Assembly: GCA_934446455.1 (NCBI GenBank)
Contig: CAKSEE010000025.1
Location: forward strand, 1-39,249
Origin: an uncultured Oscillospiraceae bacterium
GTDB lineage: Bacteria; Bacillota; Clostridia; Oscillospirales; Ruminococcaceae
Direction of reading: 5' to 3'
DNA length: 39,249 nt
Each line of letters opens with the position of its first letter. Position 1 is the stretch's first letter. Position numbers and translations under genes: made by a program. The notes beneath the pieces were generated by a model that was not told the origin of the DNA, made no database searches, and saw nothing but the letters and a program-made list of their open reading frames with translations. Of this stretch, positions 7,803-15,349 are shown one piece after another.

Positions 7803-9296
7803 GTGCAGGAAGAGAAGATACGCACAAAGCTCCCGCCGAACCTGCCGATAGAGGCTTCGCTCGAGCGGAATATAAAGAACATCGGGCAGATAACGGGCGG
7901 CTCGTCGGACGTTATAATAAAGACGGCGATGATAGCCGCGAACAGCGTTGCGATAGTCACCTGCGAGGGCATGGCTGACACGGACACGCTCGCGCAGCTT
8001 ATCTACAGCAGGCTGAGCGCCGTTGACGAAAGCCTTTCGCCCGAGGCGCTTATGGAGCGCTTTTTCAAGACGTATATGATAGCGGCGGAGCAGCTTGAAA
8101 TAAAGAGCCTCGGCGACCTTGTGCTGAAAATGCAGTCGGGCTTTGCAGTGATACTTGTGGACGGCTGCACGCGCGCCATAGCGATAGGCGTGCAGGGATA
8201 CAAGTCGCGCGGGATAGACGAGCCGTCCGCAGAGCTTGACATGCGCGGCTCGCGCGAGGGCTTTGTGGAGGTGGTGCGCACCAACATGGCGATGATACGC
8301 CGCAGGATAAAGTCGCCGACTCTCGTGTTCGAGCTTTTCCCGATAGGCGCGCGCAGCAACACGGACATCTGCATATGCTACATGAGCGACAGGGTGTCGC
8401 CGAAGCTGCTTGCGGACGTGAAGAAGCGCATTAAGGGCGCAAAGCTTGACACGATACTTGAAAGCGGCTATATACAGCCGTTTCTCGAGGGTAAGGGCGG
8501 GTGGTTCTTTTCGGAGTGCGGCACCTGCGAGCGCCCCGATACCCTTGCCGCAAAGCTGTACGAGGGCAGGGTGGCGGTGCTTGTGGACGGCACGCCGTTC
8601 GCGCTTGTAGTGCCGTACCTTTTTATAGAGAACTTTCAGACCCTTGACGACTACACGCAAAAGCCGTTTTATGCGTTTTTCGTAAGACTTGTGCGGCTCG
8701 CGGCGTATCTCATCACGCTTTTCCTGCCGGGAGCGTACGTGGCGGTGGCATCGTTCCACCCCGAAATGCTGCCGTCGTCGCTGCTGCTCAATCTCGCCGC
8801 CGCAGAGCAGACCGCGCCCTATTCTCTTATGGGCGAGTGCCTGTTCCTGCACTTTATGTACGAGATACTGCGCGAGGCGGGGATTCGCCTGCCGCGCCCC
8901 GTGGGTCACGCGATAGGCGTTGTGGGCGGGCTTGTCATCGGCGACATCACGGTGTCTGCAGGGCTTGCGGGCGCGCCCATGGTGCTTGTTGTGGCGCTTT
9001 CGGGGCTGTGCAGCTTCGTGGTTCCCGCCATGTACGAAAAGACGGTCGTGCTGCGCTTTCTGTATATTGCGGCGGGAGGGCTTTTCGGGCTTTACGGGCT
9101 GGGGCTTGCCGCGGGCGCGGTCATAATCAGGATGTGCTCGCTCAACACCTACGGGGTGCCGTATATGTCGCCGATATCGCCGTTCACGCCAAAGGCGACG
9201 CGCGATATGCTTGTAAGGGCGGGGTGGCGCACTCTCGCCGAAAGCGACATGAAGATACAGGAGCTTAACGGCGCGCAGATAAAGGAGCAGACATGA
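7803..9296 (+). CDS. spore germination protein, GerA family (A subunit)
   Basis: A 497-residue A subunit of a Ger-type germinant receptor of the spore inner membrane. The hydrophilic N-terminal half contains the family's conserved VDGC and P-x-L-x-E-L-F-P-I-G-x-R-S-N-T-D segments (about 118-190). The C-terminal part has several hydrophobic helices from about 300 to 450 and the characteristic Y-x-x-P and SPISPF region. The start is a GTG preceded by AAAAGGAGGGCATAAC, which is clearly the best site. It overlaps the next gene by four bases (ATGA), so the three subunits are translationally coupled. Expression would normally be in the forespore; the germinant cannot be predicted. Confidence 0.92.
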   Translation: MQEEKIRTKLPPNLPIEASLERNIKNIGQITGGSSDVIIKTAMIAANSVAIVTCEGMADTDTLAQLIYSRLSAVDESLSPEALMERFFKTYMIAAEQLEIKSLGDLVLKMQSGFAVILVDGCTRAIAIGVQGYKSRGIDEPSAELDMRGSREGFVEVVRTNMAMIRRRIKSPTLVFELFPIGARSNTDICICYMSDRVSPKLLADVKKRIKGAKLDTILESGYIQPFLEGKGGWFFSECGTCERPDTLAAKLYEGRVAVLVDGTPFALVVPYLFIENFQTLDDYTQKPFYAFFVRLVRLAAYLITLFLPGAYVAVASFHPEMLPSSLLLNLAAAEQTAPYSLMGECLFLHFMYEILREAGIRLPRPVGHAIGVVGGLVIGDITVSAGLAGAPMVLVVALSGLCSFVVPAMYEKTVVLRFLYIAAGGLFGLYGLGLAAGAVIIRMCSLNTYGVPYMSPISPFTPKATRDMLVRAGWRTLAESDMKIQELNGAQIKEQT

Positions 9297-10249
9297 CCGA
9301 GGCAGAAAATCTACCGAAGATAAGCACGGCGCAGCTTTTCTGCGTGCTTATGCTCTCGCGGCTTTCCGCAGAGATAGTTTACCCGAGAAGCGGCGCGGGC
9401 TGCGGCGCCGAAACCATGCTTACGGTCATTGCGGCGGAGCTTGTGCGGTTCGTGCTGGGGCTGCCCGTGATAATATACTCGTGCAGAAAAACGCGCATTT
9501 ACCGCGCAATGTGCGGCAAGAACCGCTTTTTCGGACTGGCGGGCGCGCTCGGCGCGGGGCTGCTGCTTGCGGGCGCGGCGGTGAAAACGCTCCGGGCGCT
9601 TGCGGAGTTCGCGGGGCGCAATCTCGTGAAGGGCGCGCCCGTGTGGCTGCTGGGGTGCTTTGCTGCGGCGCTTGCGATATACGCGGCGTACAGCGGCGCG
9701 GAGGCTCTCGCGCGGTCGGGGGCGCTTATCCTTGCAATAGCGGCGGTAATAACGCTCGGGGTGATACTCGCGGACATACCGCGCATGGAGCTTAACGTTG
9801 ATATGCCCGCGCCGCGGCGGGAGCTCGGCGTATTCTTTGAGGACGTATTCGAGCGCATACTGCGCGGCGGCGACTACCTGGTATTCGTGGCGCTGCTGCC
9901 GTATGTGCGGGTGAAAAAGGTGAGCGCTCCCGCCACGGTAACGCTTTTCGCGTTTTTCTCAGCGCTTGCGGCGGTGCTGCTGAGCGGCTTCTGCTGCCTC
10001 GTCCTGCGCGAGCTTTACGGGCTTGTGGAGTTCCCGCTGCCCGCGGCGGCTTCCGTTGCGGACGTGGGCTTTTTCAGGCGGCTTGACGGCGGCGTTTCGG
10101 CGGTATGGGCTCTTGGCGCGGCTCTCCGCGCGGGGCTCATGCTGTTCAGCATTCGCGCGGTGTACGCGCAGACAAGGGGGAGCGCCCGCAATGGCGCGCG
10201 TGAAACGGGCGGCGCACGGCGCGCGGACGAAACGGGGGGAATGCAATGA
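9293..10249 (+). CDS. spore germination permease, GerB family (B subunit)
   Basis: A 318-residue integral membrane protein of the amino-acid/polyamine/organocation-like GerAB family. It is thought to form the ligand-binding channel subunit of the germinant receptor. About ten hydrophobic segments are visible, shorter than the usual ~360 residues. It starts with ATG overlapping the gerAA stop by four bases and ends overlapping gerAC by four bases. Arg/Gly-rich C-terminal residues (about 295-318) look like a hydrophilic tail. Confidence 0.9.
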   Translation: MTEAENLPKISTAQLFCVLMLSRLSAEIVYPRSGAGCGAETMLTVIAAELVRFVLGLPVIIYSCRKTRIYRAMCGKNRFFGLAGALGAGLLLAGAAVKTLRALAEFAGRNLVKGAPVWLLGCFAAALAIYAAYSGAEALARSGALILAIAAVITLGVILADIPRMELNVDMPAPRRELGVFFEDVFERILRGGDYLVFVALLPYVRVKKVSAPATVTLFAFFSALAAVLLSGFCCLVLRELYGLVEFPLPAAASVADVGFFRRLDGGVSAVWALGAALRAGLMLFSIRAVYAQTRGSARNGARETGGARRADETGGMQ

Positions 10250-11154
10250 AAAACGCAAAAACAGCCGCGCTGCTTGCGGGGCTCATGCTGCTTACGGGCT
10301 GCGCGGACCGCACCGAGCTCGGCGAGCGCGCGATAATTCAGGCGGCGGCGGTGAACGCCGACAGGGACGGCTACACGGTGAACGCCCTGCTGTTCAGCAG
10401 CGCGGGAAGCGGGCTTGTGGACGCCTCCGAGGAGAACGTGATACGCGTCGACGGCAGGGGGCGCACGCTCGCGCAGGCGCTTGACGACATCTCGCTCAAC
10501 GACGGCAGGGCTGCGTATCTTGACGATATAAAGCTCGTGATATTCGGCAGAGGCTTTGAGGAAGCGGACATTGCCGCCGCGCTTAACACCCTTTACTTTG
10601 ATATGGGCTGCGGGCTTAACACCGTGCTTGCATATGCGGAAGAGCCCGACGAAATAATGGAGCTTCGCTTTACGGAGGGGGTAACGTCCGCTGAAAAGCT
10701 GCTTTCGCTTATAGACAACGCGAACCGCGAGGGCGAGACGCCGAAAACAACGCTGCTTGACGCACTGTGCGCGGCGGAGAGCGGCTCTGCGGCGCTGCTG
10801 CCAAGGCTTGTTATTGAGAAAAACGGCAGCGTCACCTCGCAGGAGAACGGGCTGACGGCGGTTCCCGAAGGCTCGCGCAGCATTTACGGCGGCAGGCTCG
10901 GGCGGCGCTGTTCGGCTGAGGAAACGGCGGGGCTCATGCTGGTTTCGGGCGAAACAGACAGGCTTACGCTTAACTTTGAGAGCGGCGGTAAGGACCGCAC
11001 CTGCGAGGCGCGCGGAATAAGTGTGCGGCTTCTGCCCGACGGAAGCGCGGAGGTGTCTGCGAGGTTCCGCGCAAGAAACGGCGCGGCGCTCACCGAACGT
11101 GACGAAACCGCCGCGATGGAGCGCCTGCGCGAGATAGTAAGGGCGGCGCTCTGA
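10246..11154 (+). CDS. Ger(x)C-family germination lipoprotein, C-terminus probably lost
   Basis: A 302-residue C subunit of the germinant receptor. It begins with a lipoprotein signal (MKNAK, a hydrophobic run, lipobox LTGC at about 18-21) followed by DRTELGERAIIQAAAVN, the usual Ger(x)C opening. It is shorter than typical family members (about 350-400). Coding-looking sequence continues in another frame directly after the stop (11151-11276), with a plausible family-like end. The simplest reading is a single-base indel near 11150, either a mutation or a sequence error. Start by four-base overlap with the B gene. Confidence 0.87.
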   Translation: MKNAKTAALLAGLMLLTGCADRTELGERAIIQAAAVNADRDGYTVNALLFSSAGSGLVDASEENVIRVDGRGRTLAQALDDISLNDGRAAYLDDIKLVIFGRGFEEADIAAALNTLYFDMGCGLNTVLAYAEEPDEIMELRFTEGVTSAEKLLSLIDNANREGETPKTTLLDALCAAESGSAALLPRLVIEKNGSVTSQENGLTAVPEGSRSIYGGRLGRRCSAEETAGLMLVSGETDRLTLNFESGGKDRTCEARGISVRLLPDGSAEVSARFRARNGAALTERDETAAMERLREIVRAAL

Positions 11155-11276
11155 GCGGCGGCGAGATATCTTTCGCAGCGCTTGACAGGCAGGTGAATGA
11201 TACGAGAACAACATACCGCAGCGGCAGTATCTATCATTCACATATACGCGTCCGGAGCATGATAATTATGGTGTAA
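11151..11276 (+). other. out-of-frame continuation of the Ger(x)C gene
   Basis: Shifting one frame back at the gerAC stop opens 41 further codons ending in TAA. The product begins LSGGEISFAALDRQ and ends in a basic/hydrophobic stretch (IRVRSMIIMV) of the kind that closes Ger(x)C proteins. Joined to the 302 residues it would give about 343, near family length. No ribosome site or start suggests an independent gene. Confidence 0.5.
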
Positions 11277-11280
11277 TCAG

Positions 11281-11302
11281 GCGTTCCCGCTTTCGGGGAC
11301 GC
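11281..11302 (+). terminator. hairpin after germination operon
   Basis: GCGTTCCCG and CGGGGACGC pair over nine positions (one G-U) around a four-base loop. A T-run follows only about 15 bases later, so it is a weak or accessory terminator, or an RNA 3'-end stabiliser. Confidence 0.5.
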
Positions 11303-11332
11303 TTCAGAACGTCGCTGTTTTTCAACAAGCTG

Positions 11333-11366
11333 AAACGGCTGCAGTTTTACAACTACAGCCGTTTTT
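11333..11366. terminator. bidirectional terminator between converging operons
   Basis: AAACGGCTG (11333-11341) pairs with CAGCCGTTT (11356-11364) and is followed by T residues on the plus strand; the mirror arrangement gives T residues on the minus strand. It sits between the plus-strand ger operon and the minus-strand lipoprotein operon. Confidence 0.75.
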
Positions 11367-11374
11367 GCGCTTTG

Positions 11375-11764
11375 TCAGCCGAACAATCCTCCGATAGCGT
11401 CGGCGGCGCCGCTTACGAACGCTCCGCCCGCTTCGTTTGCATTGTCACCGAAATCTGAAGCGCCGTCTATAACCGAGCCTATCCCGCTGCCTATGTCGGA
11501 GATAGCGCCGCCGATAACCTCGCCGTTTGTTCTGTCTGCGTCGCCGTTGCCCTGTATGCCGTCAACCACGCCGCCTATGCCGCTGCCGATGTCGGCGATT
11601 CCGTCGCCGATTTTTTCGCCCGCTGACCTGGTGGTGGCAGCCGTGGTTGTCACGGCGGCAGTCGCTGCGGGCTGCTCGGGCTGCGAGGAATCCTTGTCGC
11701 CGCCGCACGCTGTGAGCAGGAGCGCCGCTGCAAGCGCAGCTATTATCATTATGGTATGTTTCAT
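11375..11764 (-). CDS. small Gly/Asp-rich lipoprotein with internal duplication
   Basis: A 129-residue predicted lipoprotein: MKHTIMIIAA, hydrophobic core, lipobox LTAC, then a Thr/Ala-rich linker. The rest contains a visible tandem duplication: GIADIGSGIGGVVDGI followed by AISDIGSGIGSVIDGA. These Gly-Ile-Asp units look like amphipathic, possibly membrane- or self-associating helices. The start at 11764 is chosen for the lipoprotein signal and the GAGAGG upstream; it begins 10 bases after the zinc-ribbon gene stop. I do not recognise a named family. Confidence 0.72.
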   Translation of the reverse strand: MKHTIMIIAALAAALLLTACGGDKDSSQPEQPAATAAVTTTAATTRSAGEKIGDGIADIGSGIGGVVDGIQGNGDADRTNGEVIGGAISDIGSGIGSVIDGASDFGDNANEAGGAFVSGAADAIGGLFG

Positions 11765-11774
11765 TGCAGACCTC

Positions 11775-12821
11775 TCATTCTTTCTTAAATCCGCAGCTTG
11801 CGCAGAACTTTTTCGTGTTGCCCTTTTTGCCGCATTGCGGGCAGTTCCATGTGCCGCGCCTTGCGCCGCATTCCTCGCAGAACTCCGCGATATTCGACGT
11901 GCCGCACTGCGTGCATACCCATGCGGCGGGCGCAGGCGCTTCGGCGGGTGCGGGAGCAGCAGGCATAGCCACGGGCGCAGGAGCAGCAGCCGGCGCAGCG
12001 GCAGCAGGTTCAGCCATAGCCGCAGGTGCAATGGCAGCCGCAGCAACAGTTGGAGCAACCGCAGCCGCAGGAGCAGCTGACGTCTGCGCCTTAAGCTGCT
12101 TAAGACCCTTAACGGTAGGAATAACCGTAAAGACGAAAGTAAGCAGCAGCGCGAGTATACATATTATGTTTACAATCACGCCCGAAAGCGAGCCCGAAAA
12201 GCCCCAGCAGCCATTGATAAGGAAAAGCACCGGCAGCGCAAAGAACGCCGGCGAACCTGCGCTCATAATGTTCTGTGCAGCCTTGCCGAGCGAGAGCGCC
12301 GCAAGGTTCATTGCAACGGCGCAAACGGTCAGGATTGCTGAACCGCAGAACGCCGGCGACCCGTAGGGATTGGTACACATCACCGCACGCTCAACCGCAA
12401 GAGCCACGGGCAGGGCTGCGCTCACCGCGGACGTTATCGCCGCAAGTGCCGGGGCTTTTTTGAAGCGCAGCAGCACAAGCACAAAGTTGAATATCGCCAT
12501 AACTCCTGCAATAATTGCCATAGTATACTCTAATTTACTTAAAGTGGCAGGGGTGTCAAAAAAGTTGCCAAAATTGTTGACCAAATAAACTAACGTGAAC
12601 AAGAGCTCGACTGCGGCGATGATTGTAAAGATACGCTTTGAGCACTTTTGACTTTCGGAAAGCTCGGTCGTTATTGAGATGTTCACAAGAACGCCTATAA
12701 AAAACAGCGAGCAGGTTACCATGGAATGGTTCATGCGTGACAGCACAATGCTGAGCAAGCCGAGCGCCGTATACAATGCAGCTGCGGCTGAAGCGGATAT
12801 CAGCAGGATTTTTTTATTCAT
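11775..12821 (-). CDS. polytopic membrane protein with C-terminal double zinc ribbon
   Basis: A 348-residue protein. About seven or eight hydrophobic segments occupy residues 5-240. A roughly 60-residue Ala/Pro-rich low-complexity linker follows. The end carries two tandem zinc-ribbon modules (CTQCG...CEECG and CPQCG...CASCG, about 300-345), which would lie in the cytoplasm. Such tails are common on uncharacterised clostridial membrane proteins and may mediate protein or nucleic-acid contacts; the function is unknown. The GAGGTGA ribosome site overlaps the stop of the upstream leucine-rich-repeat gene, so the two are coupled. Confidence 0.78.
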   Translation of the reverse strand: MNKKILLISASAAAALYTALGLLSIVLSRMNHSMVTCSLFFIGVLVNISITTELSESQKCSKRIFTIIAAVELLFTLVYLVNNFGNFFDTPATLSKLEYTMAIIAGVMAIFNFVLVLLRFKKAPALAAITSAVSAALPVALAVERAVMCTNPYGSPAFCGSAILTVCAVAMNLAALSLGKAAQNIMSAGSPAFFALPVLFLINGCWGFSGSLSGVIVNIICILALLLTFVFTVIPTVKGLKQLKAQTSAAPAAAVAPTVAAAAIAPAAMAEPAAAAPAAAPAPVAMPAAPAPAEAPAPAAWVCTQCGTSNIAEFCEECGARRGTWNCPQCGKKGNTKKFCASCGFKKE

Positions 12822-12830
12822 GTTATCACC

Positions 12831-13514
12831 TCAATTGCTCCATCTGCGGGAAACGTGCGGCAGCCACTTGGGCGCAACACCCCACTCGTTGGTATATTCG
12901 ATTTGGATAGTCCCCGGAACGCTTATAGTTTGCAGCGACGGGCAGTCCTCGAAAGTGCGGTCGGCAAGGTACTCCACGCCATTGGGTATGTAAATGTCGG
13001 TAAGCGACTCGCAGCCTTTGAAAGCGCCGTCGCCTATATAAAATACTTTGGGAATATATATGCTTTTGAGCGATGTGCAGTCTTCGAAAGCCCTCCATCC
13101 GATACTAAAGAGATTTTCGGGAAACTCTACCGACTGCAGCGACGAGCAGCCGCTGAAAGCGAAATCGTCTATTTCTCTTACGCTGTCGGGAATTTTTATT
13201 TCGGTAAGCGACGAGCAGTGAACGTTGAGGGAGGTTACGCTGTCTGGCAAACTAACGGAAGTAATGGCGTTGCCCGACAGTCTAACACTCGTTACGGGAA
13301 CGCCGTCTATTTCCCGCGGCACAACAATATCGCCCGCAGTTTTGCAATTAAACTCAACGCCGTATTGGGAAATACCTATCGGGTTGCCTTTCCACCTCGC
13401 CGTATCGCGGAATGCGCAGCCGTAATACATAAGCGCTACGGTTGCAGCTGTCACAGCAATGCCAATCATTATGGTGCGCTTTTTGTCGCTTTTTGCAAGT
13501 TCTGTATTATCCAT
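12831..13514 (-). CDS. membrane-anchored leucine-rich-repeat protein (BspA/LRR_5 type)
   Basis: A 227-residue protein with an N-terminal cytoplasmic stretch, one membrane anchor (about 15-35), and then consecutive LRR_5-type repeats of about 22-24 residues. These have the recurring pattern I-P-x-x-V-x-x-I-x-x-x-A-F-x-x-C-x-S-L-x-x-I (for example GCSSLQSVEFP, DCTSLKSIYIP, GCESLTDIYIP). The family mediates protein or surface interactions, often outside the cell. I chose the start at 13514 because AAAGGAGTG precedes it, rather than an upstream ATG at 13541 with no such site. First gene of a three-gene envelope operon. Confidence 0.82.
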   Translation of the reverse strand: MDNTELAKSDKKRTIMIGIAVTAATVALMYYGCAFRDTARWKGNPIGISQYGVEFNCKTAGDIVVPREIDGVPVTSVRLSGNAITSVSLPDSVTSLNVHCSSLTEIKIPDSVREIDDFAFSGCSSLQSVEFPENLFSIGWRAFEDCTSLKSIYIPKVFYIGDGAFKGCESLTDIYIPNGVEYLADRTFEDCPSLQTISVPGTIQIEYTNEWGVAPKWLPHVSRRWSN

Positions 13515-13559
13515 ATAAACACTCCTTTTCTTTTCGGGCATAAACGCCCGCCGCAGTAT

Positions 13560-13588
13560 ATTATAGCACTATCTTTCTCGAAAGTCAA
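13560..13588 (-). promoter_or_regulatory. promoter of leucine-rich-repeat operon
   Basis: On the minus strand TTGACT (13583-13588) and TATAAT (13560-13565) have a 17-base spacer, and TGC precedes the -10 box (extended -10). It is divergent from the XRE regulator gene. Confidence 0.8.
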
Positions 13589-13612
13589 GCGCAAATTGAT
13601 TTGAGTAAACTA

Positions 13613-13630
13613 AAAATATGCCAATATTTT
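13613..13630. promoter_or_regulatory. perfect inverted repeat, candidate operator of XRE gene
   Basis: AAAATAT (13613-13619) and ATATTTT (13624-13630) form a perfect inverted repeat with a four-base centre. It ends two bases before a TATAAT (13633-13638) that could be the -10 box of the XRE gene. The position fits autorepression, and the divergent operon promoter is only about 25 bases away. Confidence 0.5.
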
Positions 13631-13654
13631 GCTATAATAAAATGAGGTGATGTT

Positions 13655-13966
13655 ATGGTTTACGGACTTTACGAAAAGATGAGATGCCTGCGCGAGCATT
13701 ACGGACTTACGCAAACTCAGCTTGCGGAGCGGCTTGGCGTAACGAAAAGCGCGGTAAACGCATGGGAAACGGGTACGAACTCCCCCTCGCTCACTTATAT
13801 AATAAAGCTCGCGCAGATTTACGGCGTAAGCACGGATTATCTGCTCGGGGTAAACGAACGCTTGACCGTAGATATCACGAACCTTGACGAGCTGCAAAAG
13901 CAGGCTGTAACGCTTATGATACGGCTGTTCAATCGGGATAACAAATCGGCCGAGGAGCAAAAATAA
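13655..13966 (+). CDS. XRE-family helix-turn-helix regulator
   Basis: A 103-residue DNA-binding protein of the Cro/CI type. The HTH covers about residues 8-62: L-R-E-H-Y-G-L-T-Q-T-Q-L-A-E-R-L-G-V, then W-E-T-G-T-N-S-P-S, then I-Y-G-V-S-T-D-Y-L-L-G. A short helical tail, possibly for dimerisation, follows. Ribosome site GAGGTGA precedes the ATG. It is divergent from the leucine-rich-repeat operon and may regulate it and itself through the inverted repeat at 13613-13630. Confidence 0.88.
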   Translation: MVYGLYEKMRCLREHYGLTQTQLAERLGVTKSAVNAWETGTNSPSLTYIIKLAQIYGVSTDYLLGVNERLTVDITNLDELQKQAVTLMIRLFNRDNKSAEEQK

Positions 13967-13967
13967 A

Positions 13968-13993
13968 CGCAGGTTATAGCCTGCGCCTATAAC
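13968..13993 (+). other. two mutually exclusive hairpins after XRE gene
   Basis: CGCAGG (13968-13973) pairs with CCTGCG (13980-13985), while GTTATAG (13973-13979) pairs with CTATAAC (13987-13993). The second hairpin uses bases that are the loop and arm of the first. No T-run follows, so it is not a standard terminator. Confidence 0.45.
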
Positions 13994-14012
13994 GAGCAAT
14001 GCCAAAACAGTA

Positions 14013-14042
14013 TTGGACAAATCGCTGCGAGTGTGCTATAAT
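14013..14042 (+). promoter_or_regulatory. candidate upstream promoter of met leader
   Basis: TTGGAC (14013-14018) and TATAAT (14037-14042) with an 18-base spacer and TGC just before the -10 box. It would give a leader about 310 bases long before metN. The stretch 14043-14169 holds no convincing gene; GCAATGCC (13997-14004) and GGCATTGC (14063-14070) form a distant inverted repeat. Confidence 0.55.
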
Positions 14043-14169
14043 AAGCGCATGAAAGGCAGCAGGGCATTGCCGCGGGGCGCGGAGCAGTCCGCCGAGCGGC
14101 GATGTCATTGTCAACAAAAAAATCACAGGTTGTGTGGATTTTATTGTACGATAAATCACGCAAAACCTA

Positions 14170-14198
14170 TTGACATTGTAGGGATATTGTGATATACT
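14170..14198 (+). promoter_or_regulatory. main promoter of met leader / metNIQ operon
   Basis: TTGACA (14170-14175) and TATACT (14193-14198) with a 17-base spacer. The start is expected near 14205, about 25 bases before the leader-peptide start codon and 155 bases before metN. Confidence 0.8.
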
Positions 14199-14229
14199 TG
14201 ATTTACGATAAACGAAAGGAGCGGTAAGC

Positions 14230-14292
14230 GTGACTATGATGTGCATGATGTACAGGAAAAAACCGAATAGCCGCGCGCTGCGGAGCCTTTAA
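14230..14292 (+). CDS. Met-rich 20-residue leader peptide before metN
   Basis: GTG start preceded by AAAGGAG at 8-9 bases; 20 codons and a TAA. The peptide begins M-T-M-M-C-M-M-Y, so five of the first seven residues are Met (codons at 14230, 14236, 14239, 14245 and 14248). A terminator-like hairpin and then metN follow. The arrangement is that of a transcription-attenuation leader peptide: scarce charged Met-tRNA would stall a ribosome on the Met codons and expose downstream RNA. The peptide itself probably has no other role. No experimental support is visible; this is inference from layout. Confidence 0.65.
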   Translation: MTMMCMMYRKKPNSRALRSL

Positions 14293-14314
14293 GCGTTATT
14301 TCTTACTGAACCCT

Positions 14315-14341
14315 GGCAGGCGTGCGCGCTTGTCATTTTTT
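14315..14341 (+). terminator. attenuator terminator in metN leader
   Basis: GGCAGGCG (14315-14322) pairs with CGCTTGTC (14327-14334) over eight positions including two G-U pairs, with loop TGCG, followed after one A by six T (14336-14341). It lies after the leader peptide stop and directly before the metN ribosome site (CAGGAG, 14346-14351). The leader segment GCGCGC (14273-14278) is complementary to GCGCGC (14324-14329), and AAGCG (14291-14295) to CGCTT (14327-14331). Either could act as an antiterminator. Confidence 0.65.
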
Positions 14342-14359
14342 ATTGCAGGAGAAAACAAA

Positions 14360-15337
14360 GTGATAGAGATAAAAGAACTCAGCAAGACCTACCCGAACGG
14401 AGTCACCGCGCTGAAGGATATCAGCATAACCATAAACGACGGCGAGATATTCGGTATAATCGGGCTTTCCGGCGCGGGTAAAAGCACTCTTATCCGCTGC
14501 ATTAACTTCCTTGAAAGACCCACTACAGGGCAGGTGATAATCGACGGGCAGGATTTGGGGACGCTCACCAAGAAGGAGCTTCTCAAAACCCGTCAGAATA
14601 TCGGAATGATATTTCAGGGCTTTAACCTCTTAGCGCAGAGGAACGTTATAAAGAACATCTGCTACCCGCTAGAAATAGCGGGCGTGAAGAAGGCGGACGC
14701 CGTAAAGCGCGCAGAGGAGCTGCTCGAGCTTGTCGGGCTTTCGGACAAGGCAAAGGCGTATCCGTCGCAGCTTTCGGGCGGGCAGAAGCAGAGAGTCGCC
14801 ATTGCAAGGGCGCTTGCGGCGAAAACAAAGTACCTGCTGTGCGACGAGGCGACAAGCGCGCTCGACCCGGACACCACAAATTCCATACTGGAGCTTATGA
14901 AGCGCATAAACAAGACTCTCGGCGTTACTATCGTAGTGATAACACACGAGATGAAGGTAATAGACAAGATATGCGACAGGGTCGCGGTTCTCGACCAAAG
15001 CACCGTTGCAGAGCTTGGAAACGTGCGCGACGTATTCGCGGCGCCGCAGTCGGCGATAGCGAAAAAGCTCGTGCTGCCCGAGGCAAAGGCGGTCGAGGAG
15101 GTTTCGGGAGAGGGCAGGGTGCGCATCGTATTCAACGGTGAGAACTCGCTCAAGCCCGTTGTTGCAAACCTTATTTTAGAGTGCGGCGTCCCCGTGAACA
15201 TTCTCCACGCGGACACGCGCGACATAGACGGCAGGGCTTACGGGCAGATACTGCTTGGTCTGCCGGACGATGAAAAGAGCGCTGAAAAGGTAAGCGCCTA
15301 TCTGAACGCCAACGGCATTCAGTTTACAAGGCTTTAA
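14360..15337 (+). CDS. metN: methionine ABC importer ATPase MetN
   Basis: A 325-residue ATPase of the methionine uptake ABC system. Walker A GLSGAGKST is near residues 37-45, then Q-loop IFQGFNLL, signature LSGGQKQR, Walker B LLCDEATSALD, and switch His in VITHEM. The C-terminal ~85 residues form the NIL domain, which in MetN binds methionine and gives feedback inhibition of transport. I place the start at the GTG at 14360, behind CAGGAG, rather than at an in-frame codon at 14330 that lies inside the attenuator hairpin. The partners metI and metQ follow directly. Confidence 0.93.
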   Translation: MIEIKELSKTYPNGVTALKDISITINDGEIFGIIGLSGAGKSTLIRCINFLERPTTGQVIIDGQDLGTLTKKELLKTRQNIGMIFQGFNLLAQRNVIKNICYPLEIAGVKKADAVKRAEELLELVGLSDKAKAYPSQLSGGQKQRVAIARALAAKTKYLLCDEATSALDPDTTNSILELMKRINKTLGVTIVVITHEMKVIDKICDRVAVLDQSTVAELGNVRDVFAAPQSAIAKKLVLPEAKAVEEVSGEGRVRIVFNGENSLKPVVANLILECGVPVNILHADTRDIDGRAYGQILLGLPDDEKSAEKVSAYLNANGIQFTRL

Positions 15338-15349
15338 GGGGGTGGAAGT

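Noticed and set aside
11375..12058. Longer 227-residue version of the lipoprotein gene
   Set aside because: The extra N-terminal part is the out-of-frame shadow of the zinc-ribbon gene linker; the internal start has a clear lipoprotein signal.
14043..14359. SAM riboswitch or T-box upstream of metN
   Set aside because: I looked for the conserved S-box core and the T-box sequence and found neither; the leader peptide and hairpin explain the region better.
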